Below, in pieces: positions 6,509 to 14,681 of a stretch of 16,573 bases of DNA. The position numbers and the translations under genes are program-made. The stretch is taken from the NCBI GenBank assembly GCA_019752245.1, contig JAIEMH010000126.1, positions 1 to 16,573 of the forward strand, read 5' to 3'. The DNA comes from Flavobacteriaceae bacterium. GTDB lineage: Bacteria; Bacteroidota; Bacteroidia; Flavobacteriales; Flavobacteriaceae. Numbering within the stretch: position 1 is the stretch's first letter; each line of letters begins with the position of its first letter. Under the pieces are notes generated by a model, which did no database searches, was not told the DNA's origin, and saw only the letters and a program-made list of their open reading frames with translations.

Positions 6509-6832
6509 TTAATTATTCATAAAAAACTCTGATACAAATTCTAATTCGGTTCGGAATGCAAGTGCTTTGTCTCCAAATAGCGATAGTCCTTCTGCTCTAA
6601 ACTTAGGCGCATCTTCTGCATAATAACGTTGCAATGTTTCTTTGCTATCGGTTGTGTATTGCACGGCATAGGTCAATCCGCCCATTTCTTCTTCTACTAA
6701 AACACGCACCAATCTTGCTGATGAGAATTTGCCTGTTGCTAAAATTTCTGGAATGTGTTTTTCTTGCATCCACTGCAACCATTGGTGTTTGATAGTCTCG
6801 TCAATGTTTGTTGTAACGTTATATAAGATCAT
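6509..6832 (-). CDS. DUF4286 family protein
   Basis: A 107-residue soluble protein. The opening MILYNVTTNIDETIKHQWLQ, with WMQEKHIPEILATGKF after it, and the later RYYAEDAPKFRAEGLSLFGDK are characteristic of DUF4286, a small family of ferredoxin-like dimeric alpha/beta-barrel shape with no known function. There is no signal peptide or membrane helix. It sits 41 bases after the TPR gene and 13 bases before the broken small gene, within a minus-strand run leading into rsmA and mgtE, so it is probably co-transcribed with them. The family assignment is from the recognised start and mid-region pattern; the role is unknown. Confidence 0.85.
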   Translation of the reverse strand: MILYNVTTNIDETIKHQWLQWMQEKHIPEILATGKFSSARLVRVLVEEEMGGLTYAVQYTTDSKETLQRYYAEDAPKFRAEGLSLFGDKALAFRTELEFVSEFFMNN

Positions 6833-6873
6833 AAAAATTGAAATTTGATTTTTGAAATGCTTTTTGATGTGAA

Positions 6874-8649
6874 CTAAATTTCTTTGTCTCCACGAAGTTT
6901 TCTGTATTTTTTTTGTGCCGTGACATAGTAAATACTGTCTTCATGCTTGGTAATTATTTCTTCATAAAGCGGTTTGGCTTTTTCTATATCGTTTAATTGA
7001 TTGTAGATTTCAGCCGAATAAAATAATGCTTCATCGATGTAAATACATTCTTTAAAGTTGTCTAAAATTTGTTTGTAATTTGCCAAAGCAGCATTGTAAT
7101 CGGTACTGCTTTCGTAGATTTTTCCTATTCTTAAAAGTGTTACTGGCTCAATTGCATCGCCTTTGTTTTCTTTTAAGATTGCTTGAAATGCTGCCAATGC
7201 CTCTTGTTTTTTATCTTGAAAAAGTAAAAAATCGGCACGCGCAAATTTCTTCAAAGCAACTTGCGTCGAATCTTCTACGGTGTTGTCTGAAATTAACAAA
7301 AACAAATCTAAAGCGTCGTTGGCTATTAGTTGTGTTGATGCTGCTTTAAGGACTTCCAATTGGTGGTTTGCCCATTTAAAATCGCCTTTGTAATAACTTG
7401 TTTTGGCAATTTTTAAATTTGCCATCTGACCCACAGGATTATTATTTCCGTCAGATTCTATTTGAGAATAATATATTAATGCTTGATTGAATTTTTCTTC
7501 AAACAACAGTATGTCTGCCAATTCCATTTTTGTTTCGGCAATTTGCTCTCTATTGATGGGCATTGTCAAAACATTCTTAAGGATGGTTTTTCCAGTTTCT
7601 GCATCTTTTAAATTGAAAGTTACAAAATGTGCTTTTAGGTTTAGCAGCGATAAAGAATAGGGACTAACGCCAAACTGTTTAATTAAATTATCCAATTCTA
7701 AGTTGATGGCAGCATAATTTTCTGGTTGTGCTTTTTTGATTTTCATTTCCATTAAATAGGAATGGGATTGAATCAATAGGTCTAAATCTTTGGTGTTTTC
7801 TAGAACAAACCCTAATATTTCTGTGGCTGCTGCTTCATCATTTTCTTCAATAGCCAATTGCCCTAAATTCACAATGTTGGCAAATGATTCGGGGTTTCGT
7901 TTGTAAATTGCTTTTTCTTGAATGAATGCTTTTCCGTACTCCTTTAACTGAACATAATACCAGCTTAAGTATTCATTCCAAAAGATGTCTTGTGTTTTTT
8001 GAATGCGAATTAGTAACGATTTTCTCAAGGCGTCATTAAAACTTACATCAACATCTTCAATCATAAATCGGGATAATTGATTTTGAATCATTACCAAATT
8101 TTGCGGATTTTTATAAGACTCGTCCAAGAAGGTTTCAATCATCATGTTGGTGTCGCCTTTTTGACCATAAAGCAGCGCCATTTGAAAATTAAAATTGAAT
8201 TTAGGTTCTAATTCAAGTGCGATTTGATAGGCTTGAAGCGCATAATCTATTAATGCTTTTCTTTCGAAAACATAAGCAATTTGATATACTTCATTGGCAT
8301 TTTTTCTAATTTTATCTAATGCTTGGTTGTAGTATTTATTGGCTTTTTCTTGATTTTTTTGAAGCTGAAAATTATAACCTAATTCTACTAAGAAATTGCC
8401 TTGTTTGTATTTGTCTAGTCGTTCTTGGATGGCTTTTTCTGCTTTGTCAAATTGTGATAATTGCTGGAAGCACTCCACTGATTTTTGGAAAAAAACAAAA
8501 TTGTTGGGTTGCGCTTTTAGTAACTCGTCGTATGCAATTTGTGCTTTTTCAAACTCACCTCTATCAAAATAATTCTGCGCTAATTGTTCGGATTGTGCTT
8601 GAACAACTAGCGTAAACGCGAAAAATAATAAGACAAGGAGTTTTTTCAT
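6874..8649 (-). CDS. Exported tetratricopeptide repeat protein
   Basis: A 591-residue exported protein. Residues 1-19 (MKKLLVLLFFAFTLVVQAQ) form a signal peptide with likely cleavage after AQA/Q; there is no lipobox. The rest is a helical TPR array: early units around residues 20-130 (YFDRGEFEKAQIAYDELLKAQPNN is typical), a more divergent middle, and clear units again near 470-580 (LLRIGKIYESSTDYNAALANYKQIL; AEIYNQLNDIEKAKPLYEEII). It is a scaffold or adaptor in the periplasm or at the outer membrane by inference; no enzyme domain is present. The start is ATG at 8649; a TTG one codon upstream is possible but unlikely. It lies after serS, with a hairpin at 8661-8711 just upstream, and leads the DUF4286-rsmA-mgtE run. 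Confidence 0.87.
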   Translation of the reverse strand: MKKLLVLLFFAFTLVVQAQSEQLAQNYFDRGEFEKAQIAYDELLKAQPNNFVFFQKSVECFQQLSQFDKAEKAIQERLDKYKQGNFLVELGYNFQLQKNQEKANKYYNQALDKIRKNANEVYQIAYVFERKALIDYALQAYQIALELEPKFNFNFQMALLYGQKGDTNMMIETFLDESYKNPQNLVMIQNQLSRFMIEDVDVSFNDALRKSLLIRIQKTQDIFWNEYLSWYYVQLKEYGKAFIQEKAIYKRNPESFANIVNLGQLAIEENDEAAATEILGFVLENTKDLDLLIQSHSYLMEMKIKKAQPENYAAINLELDNLIKQFGVSPYSLSLLNLKAHFVTFNLKDAETGKTILKNVLTMPINREQIAETKMELADILLFEEKFNQALIYYSQIESDGNNNPVGQMANLKIAKTSYYKGDFKWANHQLEVLKAASTQLIANDALDLFLLISDNTVEDSTQVALKKFARADFLLFQDKKQEALAAFQAILKENKGDAIEPVTLLRIGKIYESSTDYNAALANYKQILDNFKECIYIDEALFYSAEIYNQLNDIEKAKPLYEEIITKHEDSIYYVTAQKKYRKLRGDKEI

Positions 8650-8660
8650 CAAATTCTATT

Positions 8661-8711
8661 AAAAAACAATGTACTAAAGTAACACATTTTGTGCCAATTT
8701 AGTACATTGTT
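8661..8711 (-). terminator. Long AT-rich stem-loop between serS and the TPR gene
   Basis: Perfect 14-base arms AACAATGTACTAAA (8665-8678) and TTTAGTACATTGTT (8698-8711) enclose a nested CACA/TGTG stem (8683-8686 with 8690-8693). On the minus strand the stem is followed by a run of six T (counting the arm end), so it looks like the intrinsic terminator of serS. It ends only 11 bases before the TPR start, so it could also act as an attenuator or operator for that gene. Confidence 0.7.
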
Positions 8712-8726
8712 GTATAAGATTAACTT

Positions 8727-9998
8727 TTAGTTAATAATATCAAATCCTGTATACTTGCGTAATACTTCTGGAATTACAATTCCTTCTGGCGTTTGGTAAT
8801 TTTCTAGTATTCCGGCCATAACTCTTGGTAGAGCTAATGAGCTTCCGTTTAAAGTATGTGCTAATTGATTTTTTCCGTCTTTATCTTTAAAACGCAATTT
8901 CAAACGATTGGCTTGATAGGTTTCAAAATTTGATACAGATGAAATTTCTAACCATCGGTCTTGAGCTGTTGAAAAAACTTCAAAATCGTATGTTAATGCC
9001 GAAGCAAAACCCATGTCGCCACCACAAAGGCGTAAAACTCTGTATGGTAATTTTAATTCGTCAAGAATTTCTTTTACATGTTCTACCATTCCATCTAGCG
9101 CTTCGTATGATTTTTCAGGATGTTCAATGCGTACAATTTCTACTTTGTCAAACTGGTGTAGACGATTCAATCCACGAACATGTGCACCCCAACTTCCTGC
9201 TTCTCTTCTAAAACAAGGTGTGTAACCAGTACACAATACAGGCAATTCATTTTCGGCAACAATTACATCACGAAATATATTTGTAACAGGAACTTCTGCC
9301 GTTGGAATTAAATACAAATCATCTTTGGCATCGTGGTACATTTGCCCTTCTTTGTCAGGTAATTGTCCGGTTCCGTATGCAGAAGCTTCGTTCACTAAAT
9401 GCGGTACTTGGTATTCCAAATATCCAGCGTCTGTGTTTTTATCTAAAAAATAAGAAATTAAAGCACGTTGTAATTTGGCTCCTTTGCCTTTGTAAACAGG
9501 AAATCCTGGAGCTGTAATTTTTGTTCCTAATTCAAAATCAATAATGTCATATTTTTTTATCAGATCCCAATGTGGCAAGGCGCCATCGTGTAAAACAGGA
9601 ATTTCACCAGATTCGAAAATGTTTTCATTATCATCGGCACTTTTACCGTTAGGTACAATGTCTGCTGGTAAATTGGGTAGCAAATACATTTTTTGCAATA
9701 GATTTTGAGATAATGTCTCCAATCTTTCTGATGCATCTTTGCTGGTTTCTTTTAGCGCAACGTTTTTTAACTTTAAAATCTCCGCTTTTGCTTTTTCACC
9801 ATTTTTCATTAAATCACCAATGTCTTTGGATAATTTATTAGATTCTGAAAGCGCATTGTCCATTTCGGCTTGAACCGCTCTGCGAATTTCGTCAATGGCA
9901 ACAACTTCATTAACTAAGTCTTTAGCGTCAAAATTTCTTTTGGCTAAGGCTTTAATTACTTTCTCCTGATTCTCTCTAATAAAGGCTATCTGTAACAT
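8727..9998 (-). CDS. serS: Seryl-tRNA synthetase
   Basis: A 423-residue class IIa aminoacyl-tRNA synthetase that charges tRNA-Ser in the cytoplasm. From the ATG at 9998 the protein begins MLQIAFIRENQEKVIKALAK, the usual SerRS start. Residues about 28-105 form the long antiparallel coiled-coil arm that contacts the tRNA variable arm. The core shows TAEVPVTN at 233-240, motif 2 FRREAGSWG at 263-271, and motif 3 with NGSSLALPR at 384-392. Length and motif spacing are normal. A longer frame opening at 10022 uses a TTG inside the -7 promoter box and is rejected. The gene has its own promoter and a downstream hairpin, so it is probably monocistronic or only partly read into the TPR gene. Confidence 0.97.
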   Translation of the reverse strand: MLQIAFIRENQEKVIKALAKRNFDAKDLVNEVVAIDEIRRAVQAEMDNALSESNKLSKDIGDLMKNGEKAKAEILKLKNVALKETSKDASERLETLSQNLLQKMYLLPNLPADIVPNGKSADDNENIFESGEIPVLHDGALPHWDLIKKYDIIDFELGTKITAPGFPVYKGKGAKLQRALISYFLDKNTDAGYLEYQVPHLVNEASAYGTGQLPDKEGQMYHDAKDDLYLIPTAEVPVTNIFRDVIVAENELPVLCTGYTPCFRREAGSWGAHVRGLNRLHQFDKVEIVRIEHPEKSYEALDGMVEHVKEILDELKLPYRVLRLCGGDMGFASALTYDFEVFSTAQDRWLEISSVSNFETYQANRLKLRFKDKDGKNQLAHTLNGSSLALPRVMAGILENYQTPEGIVIPEVLRKYTGFDIIN

Positions 9999-10019
9999 GA
10001 TTTGAATTTTATAAGGTTG

Positions 10020-10051
10020 CAAATTTAAGGAATTGCTTTTTATTTAAACAA
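10020..10051 (-). promoter_or_regulatory. Promoter of serS
   Basis: On the minus strand TTG (10051-10049), 21 bases, then TAAATTTG (10027-10020), a full match to the Bacteroidota consensus. The expected start site near 10014 gives a leader of about 15 bases before the serS ATG at 9998. Confidence 0.65.
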
Positions 10052-10149
10052 TAATATAAAAAGATTATATTCTGTTATAAAAGCATCAATTTTAAGTTGT
10101 TAAAGTCTATTTTAATAAAATTTCACAAGTTATAAAACATAATAATTAG

Positions 10150-10157
10150 TATATTCG
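10150..10157 (+). promoter_or_regulatory. Putative -7 box of the M1 peptidase gene
   Basis: TATATTCG matches seven of eight positions of TAnnTTTG. A start site near 10162 would leave the ATG at 10165 with almost no leader and the ATG at 10177 with about 15 bases, like serS. No TTG is found at the -33 position. Confidence 0.35.
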
Positions 10158-10176
10158 CAAAAAAATGTCAATTCTC

Positions 10177-12096
10177 ATGAGAAAAACCTACTTGCTATTG
10201 TTTCTTTTTTCATTAACTTGTTCATTTGCCCAAAAAGAACAAGATGATCTAAGAGAACTAATTCATGCTGAAATGAAATCGGCTTCTAATTTAATGGCAG
10301 TTGCTGTTAATCCAAATACATTAAATTATGATGTAACTTATCATAAATTGGAATTTACTATAGATCCAGAAGTTTATTTTGTATCAGGAAAAGTTACTAC
10401 TACTTATACTGCATTGGCGAATATGAATTCAGTTACTTTTGATTTGGCAGTAGAAATGACGGTAACTTCTGTAAAAAAGAATGCCGTTGATTTAGTATTC
10501 ACTCAAAATTCATCAAACGAATTGGTGATAACACTTCCATCAACACAAACCACTGGAACCTCTGCAACAGTAGAAATTATTTATTCTGGTGCGCCTCCAA
10601 GTGGCGGTTTTGGTTCGTTTGCAGCAACAACGCACAATGGATCACCAGTTTTGTGGACACTTTCGGAGCCTTTTGGAGCTAGAGATTGGTGGCCATGCAA
10701 ACAAGATTTGAACGATAAAATAAACAATATAGATGTTTTTATAACTGCTCCTTCTCAATATGTAGCTGTTTCTAATGGTGTAGAACAGTCACAAGTTATT
10801 AATGGGCTTACTAAAACAACTCATTTTCAGCACAATTATCCCATTCCTGCTTATTTAATTTGTATGGCTGCTACAGATTATACAGTTTATACTCAAACAG
10901 CTGGAACAGCACCCAATACTTATCCAATAGTAAACTATATTTATCCAGAAAATTTTAATACAACGGTTCAATCACAGTTAAATCAAACGCCTTTAATTTT
11001 GGATTTTTATAGTAATCTGTTTGAAATATATCCATTTCATAATGAAAAATATGGTCATGCTCAATTTGGTTGGAGTGGAGGTATGGAGCATACCACCGTC
11101 TCGTTTATGAATAATTTTAGTAGAGGTTTAATTGCACATGAAATGGGACATCAATGGTTTGGCGACAAAATCACTTGTGGTACATGGAAAGATATCTGGT
11201 TGAATGAGGGATTTGCTACGTATATGGCATCTTTGGTTATAGAAAATTTTGATGGAACTGTAGCTTTTGTAGCCGACAAGACCAACATGATAAATAGTAT
11301 AACTTCACAAACTGGTGGAGCTGTATACCTTACAGATGCTGAAGCAACAAATGTTGGTCGTGTTTTTAGTACTAGATTGACATACAATAAAGGAGCAATG
11401 GTTTTAAATATGCTAAGGTTAAAATTAGGAGACACTAATTTTTTTCAAGCCATGAGAAATTACCTTGCTGATGCCAATTTGGCTTACAAATATGCTCTTA
11501 CCGCTGATTTGAAATCGCACATGGAAGCGGTTTACGGAAGCAGTTTAACTGAATTCTTTAACGATTGGATTTTCAATCAAGGTTATCCAACTTATAGTAT
11601 CACGGCTCAAAATTGGGGTGTAGGTCAAGCTAAACTTACTGTTAGTCAAATACAGTCAGACGCAAGTGTAAGTTATTTTGAAATGCCTTTACCTATAAGA
11701 TTTACTGGTGCTGGCGGACAAGTATTTGATATTGTTATCGATAATACTACAAACAATCATCTATTTATTGTTTCTGTTCCGTTTTCAATTACAGGCGTAC
11801 AATTTGATCCAAAGAAAGATATTATTTCCAAAAACAATACCGTCACTTTAAGCAATGATTTTTTCGAGTTAGAGAAAGCAATCGAAGTATATCCTAATCC
11901 GGCGGTAAACGAATTGCATGTACAAATGCCAACTAATATTTCGGTAGAAAAAATAATTCTATTCAATAACTTAGGACAAAAAGTACTTGAGACTACTGCT
12001 TTAGATTTCTCGTTAACAGCTCTTTCTGCTGGTATTTTGTATGTTCAAATTCAAACTTCCCAAGGAACATTTCATAAAAAAATTATAAAAAATTAG
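10177..12096 (+). CDS. M1 family metallopeptidase with T9SS sorting domain
   Basis: A 639-residue zinc aminopeptidase of family M1, exported and probably passed through the type IX secretion system. Residues 1-19 (MRKTYLLLFLFSLTCSFAQ) are a signal peptide. The N-terminal beta domain (about 35-215) precedes the catalytic domain with the GxMEN-like GGMEH at 301-305, zinc site HEMGH at 321-325 and the third ligand E344 in WLNEGFATY, spaced exactly as in M1 enzymes. There is no large C-terminal helical domain as in longer M1 proteins. Residues about 570-639 are a type A T9SS C-terminal domain: VYPNPAVNELHV, LFNNLGQKV, LSAGILYVQI, ending KKIIKN. An alternative ATG four codons upstream (10165) exists; I prefer 10177 for the signal peptide form and promoter distance. 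A strong terminator follows. Confidence 0.93.
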   Translation: MRKTYLLLFLFSLTCSFAQKEQDDLRELIHAEMKSASNLMAVAVNPNTLNYDVTYHKLEFTIDPEVYFVSGKVTTTYTALANMNSVTFDLAVEMTVTSVKKNAVDLVFTQNSSNELVITLPSTQTTGTSATVEIIYSGAPPSGGFGSFAATTHNGSPVLWTLSEPFGARDWWPCKQDLNDKINNIDVFITAPSQYVAVSNGVEQSQVINGLTKTTHFQHNYPIPAYLICMAATDYTVYTQTAGTAPNTYPIVNYIYPENFNTTVQSQLNQTPLILDFYSNLFEIYPFHNEKYGHAQFGWSGGMEHTTVSFMNNFSRGLIAHEMGHQWFGDKITCGTWKDIWLNEGFATYMASLVIENFDGTVAFVADKTNMINSITSQTGGAVYLTDAEATNVGRVFSTRLTYNKGAMVLNMLRLKLGDTNFFQAMRNYLADANLAYKYALTADLKSHMEAVYGSSLTEFFNDWIFNQGYPTYSITAQNWGVGQAKLTVSQIQSDASVSYFEMPLPIRFTGAGGQVFDIVIDNTTNNHLFIVSVPFSITGVQFDPKKDIISKNNTVTLSNDFFELEKAIEVYPNPAVNELHVQMPTNISVEKIILFNNLGQKVLETTALDFSLTALSAGILYVQIQTSQGTFHKKIIKN

Positions 12097-12117
12097 GCAT
12101 AAACAACATATTTGGTA

Positions 12118-12151
12118 AAAAGTAAGGTGAAAACCTTACTTTTGTTTTTTT
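12118..12151 (+). terminator. Rho-independent terminator of the M1 peptidase gene
   Basis: Perfect 11-base arms AAAAGTAAGGT (12118-12128) and ACCTTACTTTT (12133-12143) with a GAAA tetraloop, then G and seven T (12145-12151). It separates the peptidase gene from rseP, whose ATG is 22 bases further on. Confidence 0.93.
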
Positions 12152-12173
12152 ATAACAATACTGAATTTTAAAA

Positions 12174-13520
12174 ATGGAATTTGCAATTAAACTTTCTCAG
12201 TTTTTACTGAGCCTATCAATACTTATTATTCTTCACGAGCTAGGTCATTTTGTTCCTGCCAAATTATTTAAAACACGAGTAGAAAAATTCTACCTTTTCT
12301 TTGACGTAAAATATTCTTTATTTAAAAAGAAAATTGGCGAAACAGAATACGGTATAGGATGGCTTCCTCTTGGTGGATATGTAAAAATATCTGGAATGAT
12401 TGATGAGAGCATGGATAAGGAGCAAATGGCTTTGCCGCCACAACCATGGGAATTTCGCTCTAAACCAACATGGCAACGTTTAATTATTATGTTAGGCGGC
12501 GTTACTGTAAATTTTATTTTGGCATTTATCATTTATATTGGAATGACTTTTTTCTATGGTGAACAATATATAGCGACTAGTGATGCAAAAGATGGTGTTT
12601 GGGTAAATAATCCAGTGCTTGAAAAGGCTGGGATTACTACTGGAGATAAAATCATAACTATCGATGGCGCAGCTGTAGAGAAATTTTATGAGCTTAATCA
12701 AAAAATACTTTTAGCAAAAGAAGTAGTAATTGAAAGAAACGGAAAACAAGAAACTGTAAAATTACCTATAAACTTTATTGATCAGTTAATGAAGTCTGAA
12801 CGCGGTTCATTGGTAGAGCTTCGTGTTCCTTTTGTGGTTTCAGGATATTCTGACAAATCACTGAATGGTAATGCTATAATGGTTAAAGATATTATTACTA
12901 GCTTAAATGGTGTTAAAGTAAAATACGCCGACGAGGTTAAAGTGCTTTTAGAAAATTTAAAAGGAAAAACTATTGAAGCTACTTTGTTGCGAGATAAAAA
13001 AGAAGTAAAAACTTCTTTAAAAGTTACTGACAGCGCAAAACTGGGTTTGGTTTATGCCTCTCGCTTACCTTATGATAATTTAGAAAAACTTGGTTTGTAT
13101 AAAGTGAACAAACAAGAATATGGTTTTTTTGAGTCTATTCCAGTAGGAATTAAAAAAGGTACAGAGCAATTGTCTAGTTATGGTAAACAACTTAAAGCGA
13201 TTTTCACTCCAAGTACAGGAGCCTATAAAGGCGTAGGAGGATTTGGAGCTATTTTTAATATTTTTCCTTCTTCATGGAGTTGGGAGGCGTTTTGGAGTAT
13301 CACCGCTTTATTGTCGATAATGTTAGGAGTAATGAATTTATTGCCTATTCCGGCACTAGATGGAGGTCACGTAGTATTTTTATTATACGAAATGATATCA
13401 GGTAAAAAACCAAGTGATAATTTCATGGAGAAAGCTCAATTAGTTGGTTTTGTTCTACTTATATCGCTACTTTTATTTGCAAATGGAAACGATATTTACA
13501 AAGCAATAGTTGGTAAATAA
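12174..13520 (+). CDS. rseP: RIP metalloprotease RseP (site-2 protease)
   Basis: A 448-residue membrane-embedded zinc protease of family M50B, which in known systems cleaves anti-sigma factors or signal peptide remnants within the inner membrane. The first helix carries HELGH at 21-25 (zinc ligands and catalytic E22). The second zinc site is LDGGH at 395-399, preceded by NLLPIPA (388-394). Other hydrophobic segments lie at about 102-122 and 365-388, with a final one at about 421-439. Two PDZ-like regions are visible in between, at about 138-190 (AGITTGDKIITIDG) and 233-290 (VKDIITSLNGVKVKYADE). The start is ATG 22 bases after the upstream terminator; no clear promoter is seen in so short a gap, so transcription may need partial read-through. 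No sigma or anti-sigma gene is adjacent, so the substrate is unknown. Confidence 0.96.
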   Translation: MEFAIKLSQFLLSLSILIILHELGHFVPAKLFKTRVEKFYLFFDVKYSLFKKKIGETEYGIGWLPLGGYVKISGMIDESMDKEQMALPPQPWEFRSKPTWQRLIIMLGGVTVNFILAFIIYIGMTFFYGEQYIATSDAKDGVWVNNPVLEKAGITTGDKIITIDGAAVEKFYELNQKILLAKEVVIERNGKQETVKLPINFIDQLMKSERGSLVELRVPFVVSGYSDKSLNGNAIMVKDIITSLNGVKVKYADEVKVLLENLKGKTIEATLLRDKKEVKTSLKVTDSAKLGLVYASRLPYDNLEKLGLYKVNKQEYGFFESIPVGIKKGTEQLSSYGKQLKAIFTPSTGAYKGVGGFGAIFNIFPSSWSWEAFWSITALLSIMLGVMNLLPIPALDGGHVVFLLYEMISGKKPSDNFMEKAQLVGFVLLISLLLFANGNDIYKAIVGK

Positions 13521-13547
13521 AAAAAATAAAAAAAATATCAATTTTTG

Positions 13548-13578
13548 TTTGCAAAAAATAAAAAACGCTTTATATTTG
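13548..13578 (+). promoter_or_regulatory. Consensus promoter of tRNA-Asn
   Basis: TTTG (13548-13551), 19 bases, then TATATTTG (13571-13578), a full match at both boxes and optimal spacing for the Bacteroidota primary sigma factor. The start site would be near 13584, giving a 5' leader of about 78 bases removed from the tRNA. Confidence 0.8.
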
Positions 13579-13661
13579 CAACCGCTTAGCAGATAAGAAA
13601 TACAATTTCAAGTCAAAATAAAGCAAAGAAAAAGTTCACACATTATTGAAAATATACAGTT

Positions 13662-13735
13662 TCCTTCTTAGCTCAGTTGGTTAGAGCATCTGACTGTTAA
13701 TCAGAGGGTCCTTGGTTCGAGCCCAAGAGAGGGAG
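13662..13735 (+). tRNA. tRNA-Asn (GTT anticodon)
   Basis: Full cloverleaf of 74 bases. The acceptor stem TCCTTCT pairs with AGAGGGA (one T-G wobble), the D arm begins GCTC and the loop has GTTGGTTA, the anticodon stem TCTGA/TCAGA encloses CTGTTAA with GTT as anticodon, and the T arm CTTGG/CCAAG holds TTCGAGC. The discriminator base is G. CCA is not encoded, so it must be added after transcription. It has its own promoter and terminator and no partner tRNA. Confidence 0.97.
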
Positions 13736-13741
13736 CTTTTT

Positions 13742-13782
13742 AAAAATCCAGTTTATTTATTTAAACTGGATTTTTTGTTTTT
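13742..13782 (+). terminator. Rho-independent terminator of tRNA-Asn
   Basis: Perfect 14-base arms AAAAATCCAGTTTA (13742-13755) and TAAACTGGATTTTT (13762-13775) with a 6-base loop, followed by TG and TTTTT. It begins six bases after the tRNA end. Confidence 0.88.
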
Positions 13783-13859
13783 AGGAATATCCATTGTTTA
13801 TAAGAAGATTTTATAAAAGATGTTTCTTTACTAGTTTCTTTGATTTTGTAAACAGCAAT

Positions 13860-13890
13860 AAAAAAAGGCATACTTTTCAGCATACCTTTT
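13860..13890 (-). terminator. Terminator of the trp operon
   Basis: On the minus strand AAAAGGTATGC (13890-13880), loop TGAAAA, GTATGCCTTTT (13873-13863), then more T. All 11 pairs form in the minus-strand RNA, two of them as G-U wobbles. In plus-strand RNA those two are A-C mismatches, so the element favours termination of trpA transcripts only. Confidence 0.82.
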
Positions 13891-13907
13891 ATTCCGACTA
13901 TAAAGGA

Positions 13908-14681
13908 TTATTTCCTTATTCCATCTACAAATCCTTGAATAGATTCTTTACTCGTTCCTTTCTCTTTTAAATGCTTAATAAAAGCACTTCCAATAATTGC
14001 TCCAGAACCAAATTCGCAAACCGTTTCAAAAGTCTTTTTATTGTGAACGCCAAAACCTATTAAATGTGGATTTTGCAACTTCATATTCTGAATACGTTGA
14101 TAATAATCCGTTTGAAAACTAATTGCATTGGTGCTTCCTGTTATGCTATTAGAAGAAACCAAATAAATAAATCCGGACGAATAACTATCCAATTGCTTAA
14201 TACGTTCTTCCGAAGTTTCAGGCGTTATCAACAACACATTTGAAACTTGATTTACTTCGCACAATTCTTTAAAATTTGACAGATAATAGTGCAATGGCAT
14301 GTCAGGAATGATAATTCCGTCAACACCAACTTGTGCACATTTTTCTATGAATTCTTTTTCTCCAAATTGTAAAACCACGTTCAAATAACCCATCAAAACA
14401 ATTGGCTTTTGAGTGATATTTCGAAGCGATTGCAATTGTTCGAATAGAAGATTTAAAGTCATTCCGTTTTCAATCGCTTGTCCACTGCTTTCTTGAATAA
14501 CTGGTCCATCTGCTAAAGGATCAGAATACGGAAATCCAATTTCAATCATATCAACATCGCTTTCATCTAAATGTTTTAAAATGGTAAGCGTATCGTTCAA
14601 ATTTGGAAATCCTGCCGTAAAGTACAACGACAAAATGTTCTCTTTTTTGGTTTCAAATAAGTTTTGGATTCTATTTTTCAT
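13908..14681 (-). CDS. trpA: Tryptophan synthase alpha subunit
   Basis: A 257-residue TIM-barrel enzyme that cleaves indole-3-glycerol phosphate to indole and glyceraldehyde 3-phosphate, passing indole through a tunnel to the beta subunit. The catalytic pair is E47 (in MIEIGFPYSDP) and D58 (in PLADGP), equal to E49 and D60 of the Salmonella enzyme. Phosphate-binding elements are present near YLVSSNSITG (about 172-182) and GFGVHN/GAIIGSAF (about 213-235). Length is slightly shorter than in enterobacteria (268), normal for Bacteroidota. Its start overlaps the end of trpB by 11 bases, and it is the last gene of the operon before the terminator at 13860-13890. Confidence 0.97.
   Translation of the reverse strand: MKNRIQNLFETKKENILSLYFTAGFPNLNDTLTILKHLDESDVDMIEIGFPYSDPLADGPVIQESSGQAIENGMTLNLLFEQLQSLRNITQKPIVLMGYLNVVLQFGEKEFIEKCAQVGVDGIIIPDMPLHYYLSNFKELCEVNQVSNVLLITPETSEERIKQLDSYSSGFIYLVSSNSITGSTNAISFQTDYYQRIQNMKLQNPHLIGFGVHNKKTFETVCEFGSGAIIGSAFIKHLKEKGTSKESIQGFVDGIRK

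Noticed and set aside
6481..6510. Direct repeat AAATCTAATT at 6481-6490 and 6501-6510
   Set aside because: Short and AT-rich; one copy is within the coding start of the broken gene. Expected by chance.
7080..9517. Several plus-strand frames of 70-98 codons opposite the TPR gene and serS
   Set aside because: They are antisense shadows of well-supported genes, with odd composition and no start signals.
9999..10022. Eight-codon N-terminal extension of seryl-tRNA synthetase
   Set aside because: It would begin with a TTG inside the serS -7 promoter box, and the ATG at 9998 gives the standard family start.
12106..12113. CATATTTG as a -7 box for rseP
   Set aside because: It lies before the strong terminator at 12118-12151, has no TTG upstream and misses the first base of the consensus.
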